Of a DNA stretch of 64,000 bases, positions 62,401 through 64,000 are shown in pieces. The stretch's first letter is position 1. Each line of letters starts with the position of its first letter. The DNA is from Serilophus lunatus (taxonomy: Eukaryota > Chordata > Aves > Passeriformes > Eurylaimidae), in assembly GCA_013399895.1 (NCBI GenBank), contig VXBA01002679.1:31606-95605 (forward strand), given 5' to 3'. Below the pieces are notes generated by a model, which saw only the letters and a list, made by a program, of their open reading frames with translations, had not been told where the DNA came from and searched no databases. The translations under genes were made by a program, and so were the position numbers.

Positions 62401-63391
62401 GTTTTTCAGGCTAATGCTCAGTGCTTTGCTAAATGCAAAAAAAATAAGCATACATGCTAATTACAGCCAGTCACTTAAAAAATATAATAAATCCACCAAC
62501 AATTAGGAGGATGATGACGCTAATCTTTTCACATAAGAGAGAATAAAAACACCCCTGACTGAATTAGAGCTCCGGATTCAACTGAAGGGTACAGCTGACA
62601 GCTACAAGACAATAGTGGAGCTCAGCTATTTCTGTGAACCTGCAGGAGTCCAACCCAAAACTACAAGAACTTCATTTAAATGCATTAAAACCCCACCACT
62701 TTGCAATACATTTCCCTGTACTTTTAAGAGCTGGGTTGTTACAGTACTTAAACAACCATTTGAAACTTCATTTGCCACACTAAGTAGTAGAGAAGAACAT
62801 TTCCCCTCCCTTGTGGAGCATCAGGTGCTGATCACCAGAGATCGGATATTGCACTAATTGGTCAGTAGTTTCAGCCATATGGCAGAAAGTGAGCCATGCC
62901 CAAGAAGGTCTCGGCCAACACATGCTGAGGGCCTAAGAATGGCTCCCATCGACTTCATGGGACTCTTGGATCAAGCCCATGTACACAAACATTAGAAACA
63001 AACCTGCTCTTGTAACAGGAAAATCTGCTTATAGTGCAGGTCTGGGAATCCAGGGTGACATGTTTGGGAGAAGCATCAATCCTCCATTCCACAAGGCCAT
63101 GCATCAGAATATCCTGCACCCTGAGGTGAGGGGTCATCCCTCAGTGCTGCTGGTCAACATGACCTCAGTGTTGGGATGTGCAGGTTGCCCTCTGCCCACA
63201 CTCACCAGGGCGTGGAATGACGAGACTGAGAAGATCCCAAGACGCCCCATGGCCACCTTGGTGGGGCGGCTGGCAAAGGCGAGGAGCCTTTTCGGGTTGG
63301 GGAGCTCCCCTCCCTGGAGACTGGCCAGGTAACAGCGGTACCGGAACAGGTCCATCTGGAACTGCTCCAGGTTCTGCTCCCAAACAAAGAT
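10987..63391 (-). CDS. TIAM1: TIAM1, RAC1 guanine nucleotide exchange factor (C-terminal 21 coding exons; 5' part outside the window)
   Basis: TIAM1 catalyses GDP/GTP exchange on RAC1 and acts at the plasma membrane, adhesions and the cytoskeleton. Exons in transcript order: 63206-63391, 60514-60660, 58440-58514, 57336-57506, 51417-51521, 49334-49415, 45142-45228, 41761-41985, 33087-33193, 24319-24498, 23825-23893, 23416-23541, 21249-21357, 18684-18863, 18449-18567, 16063-16171, 15487-15545, 15106-15208, 14170-14257, 13203-13375, 10987-11447. Their sum is 2961 nt (986 codons plus stop) and all phases agree. By counting back from the PDZ Tyr known as Y858 in human, the fragment spans about residues 604-1589 (human protein: 1591). 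The paralogue TIAM2 is excluded by the PDZ motif YGFSL, by L-K-x-x-L specificity residues in place of M-E-x-x-F, and by the C-terminus RKLNTEL. Domain order is CC-Ex end, RBD, PDZ, DH, PH, acidic tail. Family and exon borders are recognised from memory of the human protein; no alignment was run. Confidence 0.97.
11448..13202 (-). other. TIAM1: TIAM1 intron
   Basis: This 1755-nt intron has a GTACTG donor and GTGCGCAG acceptor. I see no mobile element. Several short open frames have no coding support. Confidence 0.9.
13203..13375 (-). CDS. TIAM1: TIAM1 exon: PH C-terminal helix
   Basis: This 173-nt exon (about 1379-1436) encodes SSPEHRKDFLKAVHSILRD, the PH-capping helix, then KHRRQLLKTESLPSSQQYVP and GGKRLCALKGARPAMNRA. 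The acceptor is GTTTTTCAG and the donor GTACTG. Confidence 0.97.
13376..14169 (-). other. TIAM1: TIAM1 intron
   Basis: This 794-nt intron has a GTAAGT donor and GTTTTTCAG acceptor. I recognise nothing in it beyond splice signals. Confidence 0.9.
14170..14257 (-). CDS. TIAM1: TIAM1 exon: PH domain
   Basis: This 88-nt exon (about 1350-1378) encodes, after the split Asp, AETNSVCEIVHVKSESEGR and PERTFHLCC. The acceptor is CCCTTCAG and the donor a consensus GTAAGT. Another reading frame over these bases begins with ATG, but the phase carried from the previous exon fixes this one. Confidence 0.95.
14503..14597. repeat. A-rich (AAAC)n microsatellite
   Basis: AAAC/AACC-type repeats end in a clean (AAAC)6 run at about 14572-14595, in the intron 14258-15105. 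The array directly precedes a CR1 fragment. Confidence 0.8.
14640..14800 (+). mobile_element. CR1 LINE 3' fragment
   Basis: It contains GAGGCCCTGGCAGAG, CAGAGAAGCTGTGGCTG, TCCCTGGAAATGTCCAAG and GGCAGGGGGTGGAACTAGAT, the conserved end of the CR1 reverse-transcriptase unit and 3' UTR. It lacks a clear ATTCTATG tail. It lies in a TIAM1 intron, opposite to the gene. Confidence 0.85.
15106..15208 (-). CDS. TIAM1: TIAM1 exon: PH domain
   Basis: This 103-nt exon (about 1316-1349) encodes GGSHRASIYEDWDPFRFRHM and IPLEALQVRALASA. The acceptor is TCTTCCAG and the donor GTAATC. The final G starts a split Asp codon. Confidence 0.96.
15487..15545 (-). CDS. TIAM1: TIAM1 exon: PH domain
   Basis: This 59-nt exon (about 1296-1315) joins a split Val to FKTAVVLVYKDGSKQKKKL. 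The acceptor is CTCCTCTAG and the donor a consensus GTAAGT. The CR1 in the upstream intron ends about 35 nt before this acceptor. Confidence 0.96.
15546..16062 (-). other. TIAM1: TIAM1 517-nt intron mostly made of CR1
   Basis: The donor is GTTTGT (weak) and the acceptor CTCCTCTAG, with a plausible branch sequence TCTAAC about 14 nt upstream. About 400 of the 517 nt are a CR1 element. Reading through from the upstream exon reaches a stop after about 23 codons. Confidence 0.9.
15581..15985 (-). mobile_element. CR1 LINE 3' fragment
   Basis: Read on the + strand it begins with the reversed terminal repeats (ACAGAATCCCAGAATCCCAG), then GGTTGGAAGGGACCTCTGGA, GTCCAACCCCCATGCC, GGGAGACTCCACACCCTCC and TGTTCCAGGGCTCTG. 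These are the 3' UTR of CR1 in reverse, so the element points along the TIAM1 strand. The 5' boundary near 15985 is approximate. Confidence 0.92.
16063..16171 (-). CDS. TIAM1: TIAM1 exon: start of C-terminal PH domain
   Basis: This 109-nt exon (about 1260-1295) encodes VADLSMGDLLLHNTVIWLN and PPASLGKWKKEPELAAF. The acceptor is CATTGGCAG. The donor GTTTGT is a poor match to GTRAGT. The next intron is short and almost filled by a CR1 element. Confidence 0.96.
16270..16993 (+). mobile_element. class I (gamma-like) endogenous retrovirus remnant: LTR plus leader, no coding genes
   Basis: An LTR-like segment ends at AAAACA (16663). Before the end is an R/U5-type region with GCAGCTGCTAGTAAACCTACC, where AGTAAA stands where AATAAA is expected, followed by CTGCTTCATAACTTTC. 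Next come a primer-binding site (16667-16684) and about 300 nt of GC-rich leader with a possible splice donor CAGGTACG near 16822. A 20-bp copy of the LTR end (16644-16663) recurs at 16974-16993, as if the rest of the provirus and most of the 3' LTR were deleted. No gag, pol or env remains. The 5' limit is uncertain. Confidence 0.6.
16667..16684 (+). other. retroviral primer-binding site resembling tRNA-Arg
   Basis: TGGCGAGCCAGGCAGGAG lies 3 nt after the LTR terminus. It complements the 3' end of vertebrate tRNA-Arg(ACG), CTCCTGGCTGGCTCGCCA, at 17 of 18 positions. The tRNA sequence is from memory. Confidence 0.6.
17622..18138 (-). mobile_element. solo LTR (ERVL-like) with 5-bp target-site duplication
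   Basis: On the minus strand the element starts TGTCCTAGGTTGAAG (18138) and ends CTAGTACA (17622), 517 bp, with TG...CA termini. Both sides carry GAGTG (CACTC on the + strand at 17617-17621 and 18139-18143). It has a TATA box GGATATAAG near 17882-17890, two AATGGGCC...TAACAG-type repeats in U3 and a CATAAA poly(A) variant. The 5-bp duplication fits ERVL-type integration. I assign the family only tentatively. Confidence 0.8.
18449..18567 (-). CDS. TIAM1: TIAM1 exon: DH end and DH-PH linker
   Basis: This 119-nt exon (about 1220-1259) encodes VAIKTMNKVASHINEMQKI and then HEEYGAVFDQLIAEQTGEKKE. The acceptor is TCTTGTAG and the donor GTAATA. The Asn of SHIN corresponds to catalytic N1232 in human. 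Confidence 0.97.
18684..18863 (-). CDS. TIAM1: TIAM1 exon: catalytic DH helices
   Basis: This 180-nt exon (about 1160-1219) runs from KTDTAFKAFLDAQNPRRQ through HSSTLESYLIKPIQRILKY to EEHYHLD. The acceptor is ATCCTCCAG and the donor GTAAGG. It carries residues equivalent to human I1187 (the contact for RAC1 Trp56 that sets RAC specificity), Q1191 and K1195 (exchange catalysis), so the exchange core is intact. Confidence 0.98.
18864..21248 (-). other. TIAM1: TIAM1 intron
   Basis: This 2385-nt intron has a GTAAGA donor and ATCCTCCAG acceptor. Apart from the CR1 at about 19.1-19.4 kb I recognise nothing in it. Confidence 0.9.
19095..19400 (-). mobile_element. CR1 LINE 3' fragment
   Basis: The + strand shows GAGCTGGAAGGGATCCACCAGGATC (reverse of the CR1 3' UTR), TCCAACTCCTGGCCCTGCAC, CCCAACAATCCCACCC, CTCCCGGAGCTCTGGCAG and CAGCTCCAGCCCTTCCCTGG. 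This is the CR1 subfamily form with the CTGCACAGACACCCC block. It is in the same orientation as TIAM1. Confidence 0.88.
21249..21357 (-). CDS. TIAM1: TIAM1 exon: DH domain
   Basis: This 109-nt exon (about 1124-1159) encodes KVLFSLGGSFLYYADRFKLY and SAFCASHTKVPKVLVK. The acceptor is AATCCTAG and the donor GTAAGA. The final single base completes an Ala codon in the next exon. Confidence 0.97.
21358..23415 (-). other. TIAM1: TIAM1 intron
   Basis: This 2058-nt intron has a GTAATA donor and AATCCTAG acceptor. It holds one plus-strand CR1 at about 21.5-22.0 kb; the rest is unremarkable. Confidence 0.9.
21510..21975 (+). mobile_element. CR1 LINE 3' fragment
   Basis: It contains GATTGTTCAGCCTGGAGAAG, GGCTCCAAGGTGACC, GGAACAGGCTGCCCAGAGAAG, AAGGCCAGGTTGGACAGGGC and CTTAAGGTCCTTTCCACCC, and ends near TTTGTGATTC. 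It is nearly full for the 3' 450 bp and opposite to TIAM1. Confidence 0.93.
23416..23541 (-). CDS. TIAM1: TIAM1 exon: DH domain
   Basis: This exon encodes 42 codons in phase 0 (about 1082-1123), LDVLFGNLTEMVAFQVEFL to KLEKVEQFK. The donor is GTAATA. Its acceptor AG is preceded by CTTTTATT and a run of 17 T (A17 at 23552-23568 on the + strand), which serves as an extreme polypyrimidine tract. Confidence 0.97.
23825..23893 (-). CDS. TIAM1: TIAM1 exon: DH domain
   Basis: This 23-codon exon in phase 0 (about 1059-1081) encodes DLNCLMERYLKPLQKETF and LTPDE. The acceptor is TTTTTAG and the donor GTATGT. Confidence 0.97.
23894..24318 (-). other. TIAM1: TIAM1 intron
   Basis: This 425-nt intron has a GTGAGG donor and TTTTTAG acceptor. 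Nothing else is seen. Confidence 0.9.
24319..24498 (-). CDS. TIAM1: TIAM1 exon: pre-DH linker and first DH helix
   Basis: This exon encodes 60 codons in phase 0 (about 999-1058), STEQVAAFCRSLHDMNPSD to LETERTYVK. The acceptor is TTTAAAG and the donor GTGAGG. It holds DADKLRKVICELLETER, helix alpha-1 of the DH domain. The Glu of ICELLE corresponds to human E1047, which contacts RAC1 switch I. Confidence 0.97.
24632..24703. repeat. 36-bp tandem duplication
   Basis: Two adjacent copies begin GTGTCTGTTGTGTCTCTGAG and continue to GATAAGG. They differ at one or two bases (ACTGAGG versus ACTGGGG). It is intronic. Confidence 0.9.
25425..25850 (+). mobile_element. CR1 LINE 3' fragment
   Basis: It contains GGGAGCTGGAGGGGCTCAGC, GGGGAGACCTTCTGGCTC, GGAGGAATTTCTTCATAG, CACTGGAAGGGGCTGCCCAG and CCCTGGAGATGTCCAAGG, and ends near TTTGTGATTATG. 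It is opposite to TIAM1. Confidence 0.92.
28780..29215. promoter_or_regulatory. CpG-enriched intronic patch, candidate internal promoter or enhancer
   Basis: In a CpG-poor intron this stretch has clustered CpGs (ACCGGCGCCCTCG, CTCGCCCGCTC, CAACGAGCGGG, GCTGCGACGGGCGCTG). On the TIAM1 strand it has a CCAAT box (GCAGCCAATTGC, about 29166-29177) followed within 130 nt by an ATG/GTGAGC pair. This is inference only; it could be a decayed repeat or an old CpG-rich element. Confidence 0.25.
30266..30293. repeat. (TA)n microsatellite
   Basis: This is a short TA-dinucleotide tract, interrupted once by ACAG, within the large intron. Confidence 0.8.
33087..33193 (-). CDS. TIAM1: TIAM1 exon: acidic linker between PDZ and DH
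   Basis: This 107-nt exon (about 963-998) encodes GHLLCGDPDSSAKTAPEEA and then ETQDLESSDEADKMSK. The acceptor is AATTTCAG and the donor GTGAGA. The region matches the human acidic linker that holds the reported caspase site DETD; here the tetrapeptide reads DEAD. It is flanked by two introns of about 8.6 kb each. Confidence 0.95.
35730..36025. mobile_element. non-autonomous hAT DNA transposon (MITE) with 8-bp target duplication
   Basis: This 296-bp element starts CAGGGGTCTTCAAACT and ends with its inverted copy AGTTTGAGGACCCCTG; 15 of 16 terminal bases match. It is flanked by GTCTAGAG at 35722-35729 and again at 36026-36033. That duplication fits the NTCTAGAN consensus of the Charlie/Ac branch of hAT transposons. 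The subterminal parts are GC-rich (GGGGGCCGG; palindrome CGGCCCGCGGGCCG at 35995-36008) and the middle is AT-rich with no transposase frame. One ambiguous base (N) lies at 35987. Confidence 0.93.
36545..36795 (+). mobile_element. CR1 LINE 3' fragment
   Basis: It contains CATGGAGGTGGCAGAGCC, TGGAACAGCTGCCCAGGGAA, GTGGAGTCTCCCTCTCTGG and AGAGGTCCCTTCCAACCCTG, and ends GGGATCCTGTGAC. It is opposite to TIAM1. It belongs to the same subfamily as the 15581-15985 copy in the other orientation. Confidence 0.92.
40960..41410 (-). mobile_element. CR1 LINE 3' fragment
   Basis: The + strand shows GAATATCCTGAGCTGGAACC, CCCTGCACAGACACCCC, CTGGAGCTCTGGCAGCC, CAGCTCCAGCCCTTCCCTGG and CTCTCCAACACCTTCATGTT, the reverse of the CR1 3' region. 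Its first half resembles the copy at 19095-19400. It is in TIAM1 orientation. Confidence 0.9.
41761..41985 (-). CDS. TIAM1: TIAM1 exon: PDZ end and Pro/Leu-rich linker
   Basis: This 225-nt exon (about 888-962) runs from GLKVGDEIVELNKRA through SALLKDALVRPSLCL to the linker QRLLPLPPRRPENPSDL and AGGSQ. The acceptor is TGTGTTGCAG and the donor GTACTG. The PDZ specificity positions known from human (L911, K912, L915, L920) are L, K, L, L here, the TIAM1 pattern. The linker part is GC-rich and diverges from what I recall of the mammalian sequence. Confidence 0.96.
41986..45141 (-). other. TIAM1: TIAM1 intron
   Basis: This 3156-nt intron has a GTAAAA donor and TGTGTTGCAG acceptor. The stretch 43.1-43.45 kb may be a very old retroposon remnant but is too decayed to name. 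I see nothing else. Confidence 0.85.
45142..45228 (-). CDS. TIAM1: TIAM1 exon: PDZ core
   Basis: This 87-nt exon (about 859-887) joins the split Gly to FSLSSVEEEGVRRLYVSGV and KETGLAFKK. The acceptor is CTCCCCAG and the donor GTAAAA. It provides the YGFSL carboxylate loop and strands B and C of the PDZ domain. Confidence 0.96.
46670..46935 (+). mobile_element. CR1 LINE 3' fragment with internal deletion
   Basis: It contains GATTGTTCAGCCTGGAGAAG, GGCTCCAGGGTGACCTAATT, GAAGAAATTCTTCCCTATGA and GAGGCCCTGGCACAGGCTGC. It then jumps to CCCAACCCAAACCATTC and a terminal TCTATAATTCTATGATT. The usual 100 bp between CCCAGAGAAGC and the last 20 bp is missing. Confidence 0.92.
47298..47361. repeat. 20-bp tandem pair followed by (GT)9
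   Basis: CACCCAGATGAGAAA occurs at 47298 and again at 47318. A clean GT dinucleotide run follows at 47344-47361. Confidence 0.85.
47990..48065 (+). mobile_element. CR1 LINE 3' terminal fragment
   Basis: GTTGGAACAAGATGATCTTT followed by AGGGTCCCTTCCAACTGAAA is the CR1 3' UTR end. Only about 75 bp remain. Confidence 0.75.
49334..49415 (-). CDS. TIAM1: TIAM1 exon: PDZ domain start
   Basis: This exon has 27 codons plus 1 nt (about 832-858), LYKEIEICQKITQHIQIEK and then SDASSDIY, with the split glycine codon finished in the next exon. The acceptor is TCTATTCAG and the donor GTGAGT. The last complete codon is the carboxylate-loop Tyr equivalent to human Y858, which lines the peptide pocket that binds syndecan and CADM-type C-termini in the family. 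Confidence 0.96.
49416..51416 (-). other. TIAM1: TIAM1 intron
   Basis: This 2001-nt intron has a GTAATG donor and TCTATTCAG acceptor. A (GTT)n microsatellite lies at 50631-50660. It is AT-rich and otherwise featureless. Confidence 0.9.
50631..50660. repeat. (GTT)n microsatellite
   Basis: TTG triplets run for about 30 bp with one TGG interruption. Confidence 0.85.
51417..51521 (-). CDS. TIAM1: TIAM1 exon: second half of Ras-binding domain
   Basis: This exon encodes 35 codons in phase 0 (about 797-831), THQLDHSAHYLRLKFLLEN up to PEEEIYEL. The acceptor is CTCTTGCAG and the donor GTAATG. It completes the Ras-binding domain and reaches the start of the PDZ-proximal segment. Confidence 0.96.
53385..53950 (-). 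mobile_element. CR1 LINE 3' fragment (long copy)
   Basis: The + strand begins GGAATCACAGAAGGGTTTGG with GTTGGAAAAGAACTTAAAG, then CCCCTGCCATGGGCAGGGAC, TGCTCCAACCTGGCCTTGGA, GGGCCTCCCCACTCTCATAG, CCTTCAGGTCCTGGAAGG and CTCTGGAATCTCTCCAGCAG. This is the CR1 3' UTR and the end of its second open frame in reverse. It is in TIAM1 orientation. The 5' limit is approximate. Confidence 0.93.
55365..55425 (-). mobile_element. CR1 LINE 3' terminal fragment
   Basis: ATCACAGAACTACAGGAAGG followed by TTGGAAGGGACCAACTATAT on the + strand is the reversed CR1 terminus. Only about 60 bp are recognisable. Confidence 0.6.
57336..57506 (-). CDS. TIAM1: TIAM1 exon: first half of Ras-binding domain
   Basis: This exon encodes 57 codons in phase 0 (about 740-796), from REKEVALSSV to EMICK. 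The acceptor is TAATTCAG and the donor GTAGAG. It contains DIWVHEYFTPSWFCLPNNQ and LTVVRPGDTTRDVLEMICK, the ubiquitin-like fold start of the TIAM Ras-binding domain, which in the family binds activated RAS. Confidence 0.96.
57507..58439 (-). other. TIAM1: TIAM1 intron
   Basis: This 933-nt intron has a GTAACC donor and TAATTCAG acceptor. Nothing else is recognised. Confidence 0.9.
58440..58514 (-). CDS. TIAM1: TIAM1 exon: linker before Ras-binding domain
   Basis: This is a 25-codon exon in phase 0 (about 715-739), VFGEGVNSVKKSLEEIF followed by DDTVPDGK. The acceptor is GTTCCTCAG and the donor GTAACC. It continues directly from the RPSINQ end of the previous exon and leads into REKEV of the next. 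Confidence 0.95.
58515..60513 (-). other. TIAM1: TIAM1 intron
   Basis: This 1999-nt intron has a GTAAGC donor and GTTCCTCAG acceptor. It holds a MIR-like SINE at about 58.73-58.89 kb. Confidence 0.9.
58730..58890 (+). mobile_element. MIR-like (CORE) SINE remnant
   Basis: GAGCTCAGTTTCTCCACCTG followed by TAAAGTGTGGGAATGAACAC matches the MIR 3' half (CCTCAGTTTCCTCATCTGTA then AAATGGGGATAAT) with many substitutions. ACTCACTTGGTGGAGCTGG precedes it where the CORE-to-tail junction would be. It is ancient and heavily decayed. Confidence 0.55.
60514..60660 (-). CDS. TIAM1: TIAM1 exon: basic Ser/Arg-rich linker after CC-Ex
   Basis: This exon encodes 49 residues (about 666-714), beginning VAARTGE and ending RPSINQ, in phase 0 at both ends. 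The acceptor is TTGGCAG and the donor GTAAGC. It contains the strongly basic stretch RRRTQAMSRSASKRRSR, which has Ser residues in RxxS-type kinase contexts. The linker joins CC-Ex to the Ras-binding domain. The kinase-site reading is inference from the motif only. Confidence 0.96.
61543..61563. repeat. (CAGA)n microsatellite
   Basis: Five perfect CAGA units are flanked by non-repetitive sequence. Confidence 0.85.
62037..62205 (-). mobile_element. CR1 LINE 3' fragment
   Basis: The + strand shows CAGTCACAGAATCACACTCT, GGGCTGGAAAGGGTCTTAAG, CCCCCTGCCATGGGCAGGGA and TTGGCCTTGGACACTTCCAG, then GGGACGGGATAGTCACAGC, the reversed CR1 end. It is in TIAM1 orientation and truncated. Confidence 0.9.
63206..63391 (-). 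CDS. TIAM1: TIAM1 exon: end of PH-CC-Ex module
   Basis: This exon encodes 62 residues, starting IFVWEQNLEQFQ and ending SVSSFHAL, in phase 0 at both ends (about human 604-665). The acceptor is ACACCCAG and the donor GTGAGT. In the family this stretch is the coiled-coil/Ex part that packs on the N-terminal PH domain and helps membrane and scaffold binding. It contains the very conserved ELPNPKRLLAFASRP segment. It is the most 5' coding exon in the window. Confidence 0.96.
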
Positions 63392-64000
63392 CTGGGTGTG
63401 GTGAAGGTTGGGGAACAAGGAGCACGAGAAGAAAAAGGGAGAGGAGGAAGAAGAGGGTAGTAAATGTCTCAAAAAAATTCTGCTGCTCCCAGTAACAAAC
63501 CTTTTTCATTGATCCTTATCCCACTCAAGAAACCCTGATGCCTCATTTTTCCCACATCCTCCCAACCCTCTTAACCCTCCAGAGGATATAAATAATAAAA
63601 AAAGAGTTTTCGTTAGATGGAAAACAACTTTTTCTGCATTCATGGCTGAAGTCTTCTCCTGGGATAACTGCTCCTTTGATACAATGCTAATTAATAGGAT
63701 TAAAATTTCATTTTTAATTTTCCTTGTATTCCAAGATTCTCTCCTCAGCAGTCCCTTAAGAGGCTTCTTTCATGCATCAAGAGCATCTGAGAAACAAGAA
63801 GACCAAACCCCACCAAACTCCACACACAGAGGGTCCCGAATTAGCAGCAGCATTGCCCTGAGCACCAACAGTGCCAAGCACTGGGGATAATTAATCTGAT
63901 CAGTGGAAGAGCACTGCAATCAGCCTGTGGAAGGACTTACTTAAATAATTCAAATAGCTGATAGGAAACACTTTCAAAGCATCCAGAAGAACTCAGTTAC
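63392..64000 (-). other. TIAM1: TIAM1 intron, continues beyond the window
   Basis: This holds the 3' part of the intron upstream of the first visible exon and its acceptor ACACCCAG. I see no exon or repeat in the 609 nt present. Confidence 0.85.

Larger units (their letters stand above)
60661..63205 (-). other. TIAM1: TIAM1 intron
   Basis: This 2545-nt intron has a GTGAGT donor and TTGGCAG acceptor. It holds a (CAGA)n tract and a minus-strand CR1 piece. Confidence 0.9.

Noticed and set aside
10987..63391. Assignment of the gene to TIAM2 instead of TIAM1
   Set aside because: The PDZ motif YGFSL, the L-K-x-x-L specificity pattern and the RKLNTEL C-terminus match TIAM1. TIAM2 has a different PDZ loop and a different C-terminus.
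1..64000. tRNA, rRNA, CRISPR, operon or other prokaryote-type features
   Set aside because: None were found; the sequence is vertebrate with spliced genes and LINE/ERV repeats.

Overview
The window looks like bird genomic DNA, probably from a passerine or another neoavian. It carries many 3' fragments of CR1 LINEs, the typical avian retroposon, a solo LTR with a 5-bp target duplication, and one spliced vertebrate gene. Nothing in it is prokaryotic or viral apart from endogenous retroviral remnants.

The only gene I can support is TIAM1, a RAC1-specific guanine nucleotide exchange factor, on the minus strand. Twenty-one consecutive coding exons lie between 63391 and 10987 and encode the last 986 residues. 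In human-like numbering these run from about 604 to 1589, against 1591 residues in human. They cover the end of the PH-CC-Ex module, the Ras-binding domain, the PDZ domain, the catalytic DH domain, the C-terminal PH domain and the acidic tail. All splice phases close without a stop, every exon has AG/GT borders, and the known catalytic and RAC-contact residues are present. The 5' exons (N-terminus, first PH domain) lie beyond position 64000.

Layout: 1-800 holds a GC-rich hexamer minisatellite with G-quadruplex potential and degenerate flanking repeats. About 800-9050 is the flank downstream of TIAM1, with no credible exon and no recognisable CR1. About 9050-10986 is the TIAM1 3' UTR with a poly(A) signal near its end. 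From 10987 to 64000 coding exons alternate with introns.

The introns hold at least twelve CR1 pieces in both orientations. The 16.2-18.4 kb intron holds a gamma-like ERV remnant with a tRNA-Arg-like primer site and an intact solo LTR. At 35.7-36.0 kb there is a 296-bp non-autonomous hAT DNA transposon with a perfect 8-bp target duplication. A MIR-like SINE lies at 58.7-58.9 kb, and there are several microsatellites.

I found no undescribed multi-gene system. The most notable items are the hAT element, the ERV remnant with its duplicated 20-mer, the G4-prone minisatellite, and a small intron almost filled by a CR1 that ends about 35 nt from a TIAM1 splice acceptor and starts from a weak donor.
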